DNA of 32,782 nucleotides from JALENY01 sp036310185 (GTDB lineage Bacteria; Bacillota; Clostridia; Lachnospirales; Lachnospiraceae), in assembly GCA_036310185.1 (NCBI GenBank), contig JAXJSH010000013.1, forward strand, positions 1 to 32,782, given 5' to 3'. Shown here piece by piece: positions 1-7,228 of the stretch. Within the stretch, counting starts at the first letter, position 1; the number at the start of each line of letters is the position of its first letter. The translations under genes and the position numbers were made by a program. The notes beneath the pieces were generated by a model. It had not been told where the DNA came from, did no database searches, and saw only the letters and a program-made list of their open reading frames with translations.

Positions 1-431
1 ATCTACCACTGAAAAGTTCAGGGCATGGTAGCCGTGGTAATCATAACCACTGCAGTTTTCCACAACCGGGGTGATCCAGATAGCTGTGAATCCGAGCGCC
101 TTGATGTAATCCAGCTTTTCTGCCAGACCCTTGAAGTCGCCTCTCCATTCCGGATCGTTTTCATCATTATACTGTGTTCCGTCCCAGCACTGTACGTTGT
201 TGCTGGAATCACCATCATAAAAACGGGTTGTCATGACAAAATAAATGGATTCATCACGAAAATCCGTTCTGCTGTCCGCGTAGATAACGCCGGACGAAGT
301 TGCCGTTTTTGTGGCTCGCTTTGAGAAACAGCAGCCTCAACGGTTACCGGTTTGCTCGGGATAGTGAATGAGGTGACTGCTGTGACCACACTTAATAAAA
401 GTGCGGCAATTCGCATTCTTCTTTTTCTCAT
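1..431 (-). CDS. secreted alpha-amylase (GH13), N-terminal part only, with apparent frameshift
   Basis: The gene enters from the left edge and only its 5' end is present. From the ATG at 431 the frame gives a basic n-region (MRKRRMR), a hydrophobic core and a small-residue end: a signal peptide of about 32-36 residues. That frame closes at 231. The catalytic domain is in another frame, open from 336 to position 1, and contains YFVMTTRFYDGDS, DPEWRGDFKGL, LDYIKALGFTAIWITPVVEN and SGYDYHGYHALNF. These are typical of the first beta/alpha units of GH13 alpha-amylases, which hydrolyse alpha-1,4-glucans such as starch. One extra A in the A5 run (T5 on the plus strand, 306-310) would join both frames. 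A ribosome site (GAAAGGA) lies a few bases before the ATG. The break could be a real mutation or an assembly error. The family call is firm; whether the gene is functional is not. Confidence 0.8.
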
Positions 432-490
432 ACGAATTTTTTCCTTTCTGTGAATTATTTGTTAGTAACTGAAACGACCTGTTTCGTCTT

Positions 491-543
491 TTTGACGAAA
501 ATATTAAGCGTCACGTTCTCTGATTATTATATTTGACGAAAAT
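491..543. repeat. repeated operator-like element TTTGACGAAAAT at the amylase promoter
   Basis: TTTGACGAAAAT occurs at 491-502 and again at 532-543, with start points 41 bp apart (close to four helical turns). The second copy fills the promoter spacer and the first lies about 20-30 bp downstream of the predicted start site. The first copy is also the right arm of a perfect inverted repeat, TTTCGTC-TTTTT-GACGAAA (482-500). Related GAAAC/GTTTC arms lie at 471-485. The arrangement fits repression by a regulator bound at two sites, for example a LacI-family sugar regulator, but no regulator gene is in view. Confidence 0.5.
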
Positions 544-554
544 AGTAACATCAA
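526..554 (-). promoter_or_regulatory. sigma-A type promoter of the alpha-amylase gene
   Basis: Read on the minus strand, TTGATG (549-554) and TATAAT (526-531) are separated by exactly 17 bases. Transcription would start near 519, leaving a leader of about 90 nt before the ATG at 431. A 12-base element occupies the spacer, and a second copy lies downstream of the start site. Confidence 0.6.
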
Positions 555-659
555 TGTCACTTTTTTGTGAAATATTTATGTTTTTTTATATACAACACAG
601 AAAAAGAATTTTATATATTTTCTAATGTGGTTTACGCAATCTCAGAATATTTAATTCGG

Positions 660-688
660 TTGCTTTTTTTTCAGAAATGCAATAGAAT
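660..688 (+). promoter_or_regulatory. candidate promoter for the zinc-finger protein/polA transcript
   Basis: TTGCTT (660-665) and TAGAAT (683-688) are spaced by 17 bases, placing a start near 695 and a 75-nt leader before the ATG at 772. The rest of the 340-base gap between the amylase and this gene (432-771) is AT-rich. Apart from the amylase promoter and its operators I see no gene in it. Confidence 0.45.
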
Positions 689-771
689 TAAGTTCATATA
701 TTATGGAGTATGGTTTTCCGGGAATATATTTGCAGGAAAAACTTTTGTGGGTAATCGTGTGGAGGCATGTT

Positions 772-1149
772 ATGGACTGTAAAGAAGCGGAACGGCTGGT
801 TCAGCCTTATATTGACAATAAAATACCGCCGAAGAAACTGGAAGCGTTTATTGCACATGTCAGCGGCTGTCCTTCCTGCTATGATGAACTGGAGACGTAT
901 TATACCATTTATTTTGCCATGAAATATCTGGATGAGGACCGGCACACCAGTTACAACATCCGAAAAATGCTGGATGAAGATCTGAAAAAAAGGGCACAGT
1001 ATGTGAAAAGGTGTCGGAGAAGGCGTATGGCATCCATTGTGGCCGCTGTAGTTTTAACCATTCTTCTTGTGATTTGTATTGTATTTTTGTTTATGCCGGA
1101 GATGCAGATGGAAGCGGCGGTTTTCTTTTCGGATATGCTCCATTTGTAG
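772..1149 (+). CDS. zf-HC2 (anti-sigma-factor-like) single-pass membrane protein
   Basis: This is a 125-residue protein. An N-terminal zinc-binding fold is shown by C3 and the H29-x3-C33-x2-C36 motif (AHVSGCPSCYDEL), as in the ZAS/zf-HC2 domain of anti-sigma factors. A basic stretch (KRCRRRR) is followed by one membrane segment at about residues 86-108, so the zinc domain should be cytoplasmic and only about 15 residues should lie outside. I chose the ATG at 772 over the in-frame ATG at 703 because GGAGG lies at 761-765, and the extra 23 residues have no ribosome site and do not look like the family. Such proteins normally bind an ECF sigma factor encoded next door. None is present here; polA follows after 23 bp. 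The partner is therefore unknown, and a structural or regulatory role other than sigma binding is possible. Confidence 0.75.
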   Translation: MDCKEAERLVQPYIDNKIPPKKLEAFIAHVSGCPSCYDELETYYTIYFAMKYLDEDRHTSYNIRKMLDEDLKKRAQYVKRCRRRRMASIVAAVVLTILLVICIVFLFMPEMQMEAAVFFSDMLHL

Positions 1150-1172
1150 GCCCCGTGAATTGGAGGAAATTT

Positions 1173-3812
1173 ATGAAAGAAAAAATTGTATTAATAGATG
1201 GACACAGTATTTTAAACCGCGCTTTCTATGGGCTGCCGGATCTGACCAATTCGGAGGGACGTCATACCAACGCGGTTTATGGTTTTTTAAACATTATGTT
1301 TAAGATTCTGGAGGAGGAAAATCCCCAGTATCTGACGGTGGCCTTTGATTTGAGCACACCAACTTTCCGCCATAAGATGTTTCCGGAATATAAGGGAACC
1401 AGAAAGGCGGCTGCGCCGGAATTTCGCGAGCAGGTGCCGCTGATGAAAGAAGTTCTGAAAGCCATGGGCGTGACCTGTGTGGAACTGGAAGGATACGAAG
1501 CGGATGACCTTCTTGGACCGATCGCAAAAAAAAGTGAGGAGAAGGGGCTGGAAGTTTCGCTGGTTTCCGGTGACCGGGACCTGCTCCAGCTGGCTTCCGA
1601 GCAGATTAAAATCCGTATTCCCAAGACAAAAGGCGGAAAGACAACGGTAGAGGATTATTATGCAAAAGATGTACAGGCGCTGTATCAGGTGACCCCGACG
1701 GAATTTATAGATGTAAAAGCGCTGATGGGCGATACATCGGATAACATTCCGGGTATTCCGGGTGTTGGTGAAAAAACTGCCACAAAGATTATTGCAGAAT
1801 ATAAGAGTATTGAAAATGCGATGAATCATGTGGATGAGATAAAACCGAACAAAGCACGGGAATCCCTTCGTGAACATTATGACAAGGCGGTAATGAGCAA
1901 GGAACTGGCTGCGATCAATGTGAACAGCCCCATTGATTATTCATGGGAAGACAGCCGTCTGCAGAATTTGTATACAGAAGAGGCATATGCACTGTTTCAG
2001 CAGCTGGAATTTAAAAATCTGCTGGGCCGTTTTCAATGTGAAGCAGCCGGGAATCCAATTGAGGAGCGTTTTTGCACTGTCACAGAAGAGACGGAAGCGG
2101 ATATGATTTTTGCAAAAGCCGGAAAAGCGGGACATGTTGGGGCACAGCTTGTGGTGGAAAAGGGACAGGTGAAGGCTCTGGCACTGGCTTTTGACGAGAG
2201 CGTGTGCTGCATCATGGCACAGGAAGAGGAACCATACCAGATGGAACTTTTTCCGACTGAAGATACGGAAAAAAAAGATGGCTTGTGTGCAGACCGTCTC
2301 TGCCGGGAACTGGAAGCAATCGCAGCTCAGGCAGAGAGTATTTCCATGCTGGATGGAAAATCAGCCCTTGCATATATCAAAATAGAACCGAAAGAGCATC
2401 TTTTTGATGTGGGAATTGCCGCATATTTGCTGAATCCCTTGAAATCTTCCTATACTTATGATGATATTGCCAAAGAATATCTGAATCTGATGACATATCA
2501 AAAGGAAGAAACACTGGAGCGAAAAGCCTGCTATGAAGCTTATGTTTCATTAAAAGTAAGAGAAAAATTGATTCAGGAACTGAAAAATGCGGGAATGTAT
2601 GAACTGTATACAGAGATAGAGCAGCCCCTCGTATTTGCGCTCCGCCACATGGAAGAACAGGGTATTCTGGCAGACCGTCAGGCTCTGAAAGAATACGGGG
2701 ATCAGTTATATGTACGGATTCAGGAACTGGAGCAGCTGATCTATCAGCAGGCAGGGGAAGAATTCAACATCAATTCTCCGAAACAGCTTGGCGTGATCCT
2801 TTTTGAAAAACTGGGACTGCCAGGCGGTAAAAAGACAAAAACCGGTTATTCTACCGCAGCGGATATTCTGGAAAAACTGGCACCGGATCATGAGATTATT
2901 TCCAATATTCTGGAATACCGCACGCTGGCAAAACTGAAGTCCACCTATGCGGATGGTCTGGCAAACTGCATTCAGGCAGACGGACGAATCCGTTCTACAT
3001 TTAACCAGACCATAACAGCGACCGGACGCTTAAGCAGTACCGACCCAAACCTGCAGAATATCCCGATGCGTATGGAGCTTGGCCGTCTTATTCGCAAATG
3101 TTTTGTGGCAAAAGAAGGCTGTGTCTTTGTGGATGCGGACTATTCTCAGATCGAACTGCGTGTGCTGGCTCACCTGTCCGGCGATGAAAATCTGATCCAG
3201 GCATACCGGGAAGCGGAGGATATTCACAGAATCACTGCGTCAAAAGTGTTCAAAGTTCCCTTTGAAGAAGTGACGGATCTTCAGAGACGAAATGCCAAGG
3301 CGGTAAACTTTGGTATAGTTTATGGAATCAGCTCCTTTGGCCTGGGACGGGACTTGAGCATCAGCCCCAAAGAGGCTTCCAAATATATTCAGGAATACTT
3401 TGAAACTTATCCGAAGATCAAGACTTTGCTGGATGATCTGGTGGCACAGGGAAAAGAAAAGGGTTACGTGACCACCATGTTTGGCAGACGCAGACCGGTT
3501 CCGGAACTTTCTTCCAGCAATTTTATGCAGCGCTCTTTCGGAGAACGCATTGCCATGAATTCTCCGATTCAGGGAACGGCGGCCGATATCATCAAGATCG
3601 CCATGAACCGGGTATATCAGCGTCTGGAAAAAGAAGGACTGAAGTCCGAGCTGATTCTTCAGGTGCACGATGAGCTGCTTATTGAGGCAAGAGAAGAGGA
3701 AGTGGAGCAGGTAAAACAGATTCTGGCCGAAGAGATGACCGGAGCAGCAGATCTGGCTGTGAAACTGGAAATCGACATGCATGTGGGAAAAGACTGGTAT
3801 GAGGCAAAATAG
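1173..3812 (+). CDS. polA: DNA polymerase I
   Basis: This 879-residue enzyme fills gaps and removes RNA primers in replication and repair. Residues 1-290 form the 5'-3' exonuclease (LIDGHSILNRAFY, EGYEADDLLG, SGDRDLLQL, GDTSDNIPGIPGVGEKTA with its helix-hairpin-helix). About 300-490 is the 3'-5' exonuclease-like domain, in which I cannot find the D-x-E metal site, so proofreading is probably lost, as in Bacillus PolA. About 490-879 is the family A polymerase: motif A DADYSQIELR (D656), motif B RRNAKAVNFGIVYG (from R705, including K709) and motif C QVHDE (D833). The start is the ATG at 1173 with GGAGG at 1162-1166. Longer in-frame reading back to 1011 only overlaps the upstream gene. The 23-bp spacing suggests co-transcription with the zinc-finger gene, and coaE follows. 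Confidence 0.97.
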   Translation: MKEKIVLIDGHSILNRAFYGLPDLTNSEGRHTNAVYGFLNIMFKILEEENPQYLTVAFDLSTPTFRHKMFPEYKGTRKAAAPEFREQVPLMKEVLKAMGVTCVELEGYEADDLLGPIAKKSEEKGLEVSLVSGDRDLLQLASEQIKIRIPKTKGGKTTVEDYYAKDVQALYQVTPTEFIDVKALMGDTSDNIPGIPGVGEKTATKIIAEYKSIENAMNHVDEIKPNKARESLREHYDKAVMSKELAAINVNSPIDYSWEDSRLQNLYTEEAYALFQQLEFKNLLGRFQCEAAGNPIEERFCTVTEETEADMIFAKAGKAGHVGAQLVVEKGQVKALALAFDESVCCIMAQEEEPYQMELFPTEDTEKKDGLCADRLCRELEAIAAQAESISMLDGKSALAYIKIEPKEHLFDVGIAAYLLNPLKSSYTYDDIAKEYLNLMTYQKEETLERKACYEAYVSLKVREKLIQELKNAGMYELYTEIEQPLVFALRHMEEQGILADRQALKEYGDQLYVRIQELEQLIYQQAGEEFNINSPKQLGVILFEKLGLPGGKKTKTGYSTAADILEKLAPDHEIISNILEYRTLAKLKSTYADGLANCIQADGRIRSTFNQTITATGRLSSTDPNLQNIPMRMELGRLIRKCFVAKEGCVFVDADYSQIELRVLAHLSGDENLIQAYREAEDIHRITASKVFKVPFEEVTDLQRRNAKAVNFGIVYGISSFGLGRDLSISPKEASKYIQEYFETYPKIKTLLDDLVAQGKEKGYVTTMFGRRRPVPELSSSNFMQRSFGERIAMNSPIQGTAADIIKIAMNRVYQRLEKEGLKSELILQVHDELLIEAREEEVEQVKQILAEEMTGAADLAVKLEIDMHVGKDWYEAK

Positions 3813-3919
3813 GGCCTGAAACGGAATGAAGTGAAAGAAAGGCTGCTTTTTATACTGGAGCTATAAATGAGACCCGGTGTAGTGTATATGAAAAAAAATA
3901 AGTACAGGGAAAAGTACCA

Positions 3920-4519
3920 ATGAAAATAATCGGAATTACCGGCGGTGTCGGTGCCGGAAAAAGTGAGATTTTAAAATATCTGGAAAATGAGTATAAGGCA
4001 GTCGTTGTGCAGGCAGACAAAGCAGGACATCTGGTCATGGAGCCGGGGGGCTCCTGCTATGAGCCGGTACGGAGGCTGTTTGGTGATGGGGTGAAAAATC
4101 CGGATGGAACACTGAATCGCAGGGCAATCGGGCAGATTGTATTTGGAAATGAAGCATCACTGAAAAAATTAAATGCAGTCATTCATCCGGCTGTAAAAGA
4201 ATATATAAAAGAACAGATTGCAATTGCAAAAGAATCCGGGCGGAAACTTTTTGTTATAGAAGCGGCTCTTCTGATTGAAGATGATTATGGTGCAATTTGT
4301 GACGAGTTGTGGTATATTTATACGTGCGAGCCGGTAAGACGGCAGCGTTTGAAAGAAAATCGTGGTTACACAGATGAATATATCACACGGATTATGGGAG
4401 AGCAGCTGCCGGAAGAAGTGTTCCGCAGAGAATGCGGCTGGACCCTGGATAACAGTTTTTCTTTTGAAAATACAAAAGAACAGATTGACAAAAGGATGAA
4501 GCAGTATGAAATTATGTAG
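3920..4519 (+). CDS. coaE: dephospho-CoA kinase
   Basis: This 199-residue kinase phosphorylates the 3'-hydroxyl of dephospho-CoA, the last step of coenzyme A synthesis. The P-loop GGVGAGKS is at residues 8-15. Further family features are QADKAGHLVMEPG (nucleoside-binding part), NAVIHPAVK, the VIEAALLIE strand and the CxPxxRQxRLxxR-like lid (CEPVRRQRLKENRG). The length is normal. The gene order polA-coaE is common in Firmicutes. Its ribosome site is weak (AGGG at 3906-3909). An 11-codon reading frame starting at 3888 ends in TGA overlapping this start (ATGA), which may couple translation. The 3' end overlaps the next gene by 14 bases. Confidence 0.95.
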   Translation: MKIIGITGGVGAGKSEILKYLENEYKAVVVQADKAGHLVMEPGGSCYEPVRRLFGDGVKNPDGTLNRRAIGQIVFGNEASLKKLNAVIHPAVKEYIKEQIAIAKESGRKLFVIEAALLIEDDYGAICDELWYIYTCEPVRRQRLKENRGYTDEYITRIMGEQLPEEVFRRECGWTLDNSFSFENTKEQIDKRMKQYEIM

Positions 4520-5303
4520 TATAAGCAGCGGCAGCAGCGGCAACTGTATTTATATGGGCAGTGATCACACGTCCATACTGATTGATGCCGGAATCAGCGG
4601 AAAGCGCATTGAAGCCGGACTGAATTCAATCAATATGACAACGAAAGACATAGATGGCATTTTTGTTACCCACGAACATTCCGATCACATTCAGGGTCTG
4701 GGCGTGGTGGCCAGAAAATACGGAGTTCCCATTTATACCACAAAGGGAACCTGGAAAGCCATCACAGAAACGGCCTGTGTGGGGAAAATACCGGAGGGAC
4801 TTTTTCGGGAGATCGAAGAAGACTGTATTACGGAAATCGGTGACCTGAAAATATCACCCTTTGCCATTTCCCATGATGCGGCCCAGCCGGTGGGATACCG
4901 GGTCCATCATGAAGACAGATCGGCAGCAGTGGTAACCGACCTGGGATTTTACGATGACTATATTGTGGAACATTTAAGAGGGCTGGATGCACTTTTGCTG
5001 GAGGCAAACCACGATGTACATATGCTGCAGGTCGGAAAATATCCATATTATTTAAAACGGAGAATACTGGGTGACCGGGGACATCTCTCCAATGAGACCG
5101 CAGGGCAGCTCCTGTGTGAGCTTCTCCACGATGAGATGAAGGCGATCCTGCTGGGGCACCTGAGCAAAGAAAATAACTATGAAGCGCTGGCTTACGAGAC
5201 AGTCTGCTCTGAAGTTACTATGGGAGACAATCCCTATAAATCAAAGGATTTTAAAATTACTGTAGCACACAGAGATCAGCCATCCGAACTGGTTGCTATC
5301 TGA
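4506..5303 (+). CDS. walJ: MBL-fold metallo-hydrolase of the YycJ/WalJ type
   Basis: This 265-residue metallo-beta-lactamase-fold protein has the opening SISSGSSGNC and the metal motif THEHSDH (H56, H58, D60, H61), then ISHDAAQPVGY, VTDLGF, LLLEANHD and GHLSKENN. These signatures belong to the YycJ/WalJ group. In Bacillus the gene lies with walRK, and the Bacillus anthracis enzyme has been described as a 5'-3' DNA exonuclease that may act in mismatch repair. Here it is separated from walRK and sits after polA and coaE, overlapping coaE by 14 bases, which implies translational coupling. The location beside polA fits a DNA role, but the substrate is inferred from the family. Confidence 0.85.
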   Translation: MKLCSISSGSSGNCIYMGSDHTSILIDAGISGKRIEAGLNSINMTTKDIDGIFVTHEHSDHIQGLGVVARKYGVPIYTTKGTWKAITETACVGKIPEGLFREIEEDCITEIGDLKISPFAISHDAAQPVGYRVHHEDRSAAVVTDLGFYDDYIVEHLRGLDALLLEANHDVHMLQVGKYPYYLKRRILGDRGHLSNETAGQLLCELLHDEMKAILLGHLSKENNYEALAYETVCSEVTMGDNPYKSKDFKITVAHRDQPSELVAI

Positions 5304-5333
5304 TATGTAAAAATTAAGAGGAGGCAATTTATT

Positions 5334-5606
5334 ATGCAGAAGACAATTATCACAGTAGTAGGACAGGACACAGTAGGTATTATCGCAAAAGTATGTACCT
5401 ATCTGGCAAATAACCAGGTGAACATTCTGGATATTTCCCAGACCATCGTACAGGGTTATTTTAATATGATGATGATCACAGACACCGGCAATTCCTCAAA
5501 GCCCCTGGGCGATATCGGCAGAGAACTGGAACAGATCGGTGAAGAGATCGGTGTAGTGATCCGCTGCCAGAGAGAAGAGATTTTTACAAAAATGCATCGC
5601 ATTTAA
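5334..5606 (+). CDS. ACT-domain protein (UPF0237 family)
   Basis: This is a 90-residue protein made almost entirely of one ACT domain. It begins TIITVVGQDTVGIIAKVCTYL, continues with NILDISQTIVQGYFNMMMI and ends QREEIFTKMHRI, the pattern of the UPF0237/GcvR-like ACT family. ACT domains usually bind amino acids or other small ligands and regulate partner proteins. The ribosome site AGGAGG lies about 10 bases before the ATG. It stands 107 bp before the DUF711 gene, and this pair is conserved as neighbours in many Clostridia and archaea, which suggests a ligand sensor and its target. The function of both is unproven. Confidence 0.85.
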   Translation: MQKTIITVVGQDTVGIIAKVCTYLANNQVNILDISQTIVQGYFNMMMITDTGNSSKPLGDIGRELEQIGEEIGVVIRCQREEIFTKMHRI

Positions 5607-5668
5607 GCAGAAAGCAAAAGATCAAAATGCATTTACGCCAAATTTCAAATTAAAGAAAGGAAAAGACA

Positions 5669-5700
5669 GATCCGATGCTGCGAAAAAGGAGCGTCGGATC
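5669..5700 (+). promoter_or_regulatory. hairpin hiding a Shine-Dalgarno sequence upstream of the DUF711 gene
   Basis: GATCCGATGCT (5669-5679) pairs with AGCGTCGGATC (5690-5700): eleven pairs including one G-U, with a 10-nt loop. AAGGAG (5686-5691) lies partly in the loop and partly in the right arm. It is 9 bases before an ATG at 5701 that opens a 15-codon frame (MRDCHDKYIRGKRDK, stop at 5748) overlapping the start of the DUF711 gene in another frame. The DUF711 ATG at 5714 has no good ribosome site of its own, so the hairpin and the short frame may control its translation. Confidence 0.5.
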
Positions 5701-5713
5701 ATGAGAGACTGCC

Positions 5714-7078
5714 ATGATAAATATATTCGAGGTAAACGAGACAAATAAGATGATCGAGCAGGAAAATCTGGATGTGCGTACCATCACACTGGGTATCAGC
5801 CTTCTGGACTGCATCGATTCCGACCTGGAAAAATTAAATGAAAATATTTACAATAAAATCACAAAAACAGCAGCAAATCTGGTTCAGACCGGAAAAGACA
5901 TCGAGAACGAATTTGGTATCCCGATCGTAAACAAACGTATCTCCATCACACCCATCGCTCTGGTTGGCGGTTCCGCGTGCAAAAAGCCGGAAGATTACGT
6001 GACCATTGCGAAGACGCTGGACAGAGCGGCAAAAGAAGTGGGGGTTAATTTTATCGGCGGCTATTCTGCACTGGTTCAGAAAGGCATGACAAAGAGCGAT
6101 GAACTTCTCATCCGTTCCATTCCGGAAGCACTGGCAAGCACCGACCGTGTCTGCAGTTCCATTAATCTGGGTTCCACAAAGACCGGTATTAATATGGATG
6201 CTGTAAAACTGATGGGCGAGATCGTAAAAGAAACTGCGGAATATACAAAAGAAAGAGATTCCATCGGCTGTGCAAAACTGGTGGTATTCTGTAATGCTCC
6301 GGATGACAATCCGTTTATGGCAGGCGCCTTCCACGGCGTATCCGAGGCAGATGCCATCATCAACGTTGGTGTCAGCGGACCGGGTGTAGTAAAAGTGGCC
6401 CTTGAAAAAGTGCGGGGAGAAAACTTTGAAGTACTTTGCGAAACCATCAAAAAGACTGCATTTAAGATCACGCGTGTTGGTCAGCTGGTTGCGCAGGAAG
6501 CATCCAGACGTATGGGCATTCCGTTTGGTATCATCGATCTTTCTCTTGCTCCGACACCGGCTGTGGGCGACAGTGTTGCCGGTATTCTGGAAGAAATCGG
6601 TCTGGAACGTGTGGGCGCGCCGGGTACAACAGCAGCCCTTGCCATGTTAAATGACCAGGTGAAAAAAGGCGGTGTAATGGCATCTTCCTATGTTGGCGGT
6701 CTGAGCGGTGCATTTATTCCGGTCAGCGAAGATCAGGGTATGATCGAGGCAGTTGAATTGGGTGCCTTGAGTCTGGAAAAACTGGAAGCCATGACCTGTG
6801 TATGCTCCGTAGGTCTTGATATGATTGCCATTCCAGGCGATACCACACCGGCTACCATCTCCGGAATTATCGCAGATGAGATGGCGATCGGTATGGTAAA
6901 CCAGAAAACGACTGCAGTACGTGTGATTCCGGTCATCGGAAAAGGCATTGGAGAACAGGTAGAATTTGGCGGACTGCTGGGCTACGCTCCGGTAATGCCG
7001 GTAAATAAATTTGCCTGCGATGCATTTGTAAACCGCGGCGGACGTATTCCGGCACCAATTCACAGCTTTAAAAATTAG
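5714..7078 (+). CDS. DUF711 / UPF0210 family protein (PFL-like fold)
   Basis: This 454-residue protein of the UPF0210 (DUF711) family has a fold related to pyruvate formate-lyase-like proteins. Recognisable parts are the N-terminal INIFEVNETNKMI, DVRTITLGISLLDC, NKRISITPIALVGGSA, GFSALVQKGM-like GYSALVQKGMTKSD, GVSGPGVVK, GIIDLSLAPTPAVGDSVA and the C-terminal NRGGRIPAPIHSFKN. The length is that of the family. No reaction has been established, and I see no glycyl-radical motif to justify a PFL activity call. Its partner is the ACT protein just upstream. The start at 5714 is supported by family N-termini, although the visible ribosome site (AAGGAG at 5686-5691) is 22 bases away and lies in a hairpin. 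Confidence 0.88.
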   Translation: MINIFEVNETNKMIEQENLDVRTITLGISLLDCIDSDLEKLNENIYNKITKTAANLVQTGKDIENEFGIPIVNKRISITPIALVGGSACKKPEDYVTIAKTLDRAAKEVGVNFIGGYSALVQKGMTKSDELLIRSIPEALASTDRVCSSINLGSTKTGINMDAVKLMGEIVKETAEYTKERDSIGCAKLVVFCNAPDDNPFMAGAFHGVSEADAIINVGVSGPGVVKVALEKVRGENFEVLCETIKKTAFKITRVGQLVAQEASRRMGIPFGIIDLSLAPTPAVGDSVAGILEEIGLERVGAPGTTAALAMLNDQVKKGGVMASSYVGGLSGAFIPVSEDQGMIEAVELGALSLEKLEAMTCVCSVGLDMIAIPGDTTPATISGIIADEMAIGMVNQKTTAVRVIPVIGKGIGEQVEFGGLLGYAPVMPVNKFACDAFVNRGGRIPAPIHSFKN

Positions 7079-7112
7079 GAAAAAGTATTTGAAATAAAAT
7101 TATAATATAAAG

Positions 7113-7152
7113 AAAATAAAAGAAAAAATAAAAGAAAAAAATAAAAGAAAAA
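7113..7152. repeat. A-rich degenerate tandem repeat
   Basis: Three consecutive units GAAAATAAAA, GAAAAAATAAAA and GAAAAAAATAAAA (10, 12 and 13 bases) are followed by GAAAAA. Read on the minus strand this is the T-rich tract after the tmcAL terminator stem. Such runs are prone to slippage. Confidence 0.6.
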
Positions 7153-7222
7153 GACGGATTGTCGAAGTGATTTGCTGATTGTTGTGAGGATAACAAAACA
7201 ATGACTTCGGTAATCCGTTTTT
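7150..7222. terminator. bidirectional terminator between the DUF711 gene and tmcAL
   Basis: A 15-pair stem joins 7154-7168 (ACGGATT-gt-CGAAGT) with 7204-7218 (ACTTCG-gt-AATCCGT), with two G-U pairs in the middle; ATTGTT/AACAAT (7178-7183 and 7197-7202) can extend the upper part. It is followed by T5 on the plus strand (7218-7222) and by a T-rich tract on the minus strand. It ends the convergent genes on both sides. Confidence 0.8.
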
Positions 7223-7228
7223 CTGATT

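Noticed and set aside
1287..1877. Minus-strand open frame of 196 codons within polA
   Set aside because: It is antisense to the conserved 5'-3' exonuclease domain, without a ribosome site or family resemblance.
7178..7202. Sequence resembling the lac operator (TTGTGAG..ATAACAA)
   Set aside because: It lies in the upper part of a terminator hairpin between convergent genes, away from any promoter, so the likeness is coincidental.
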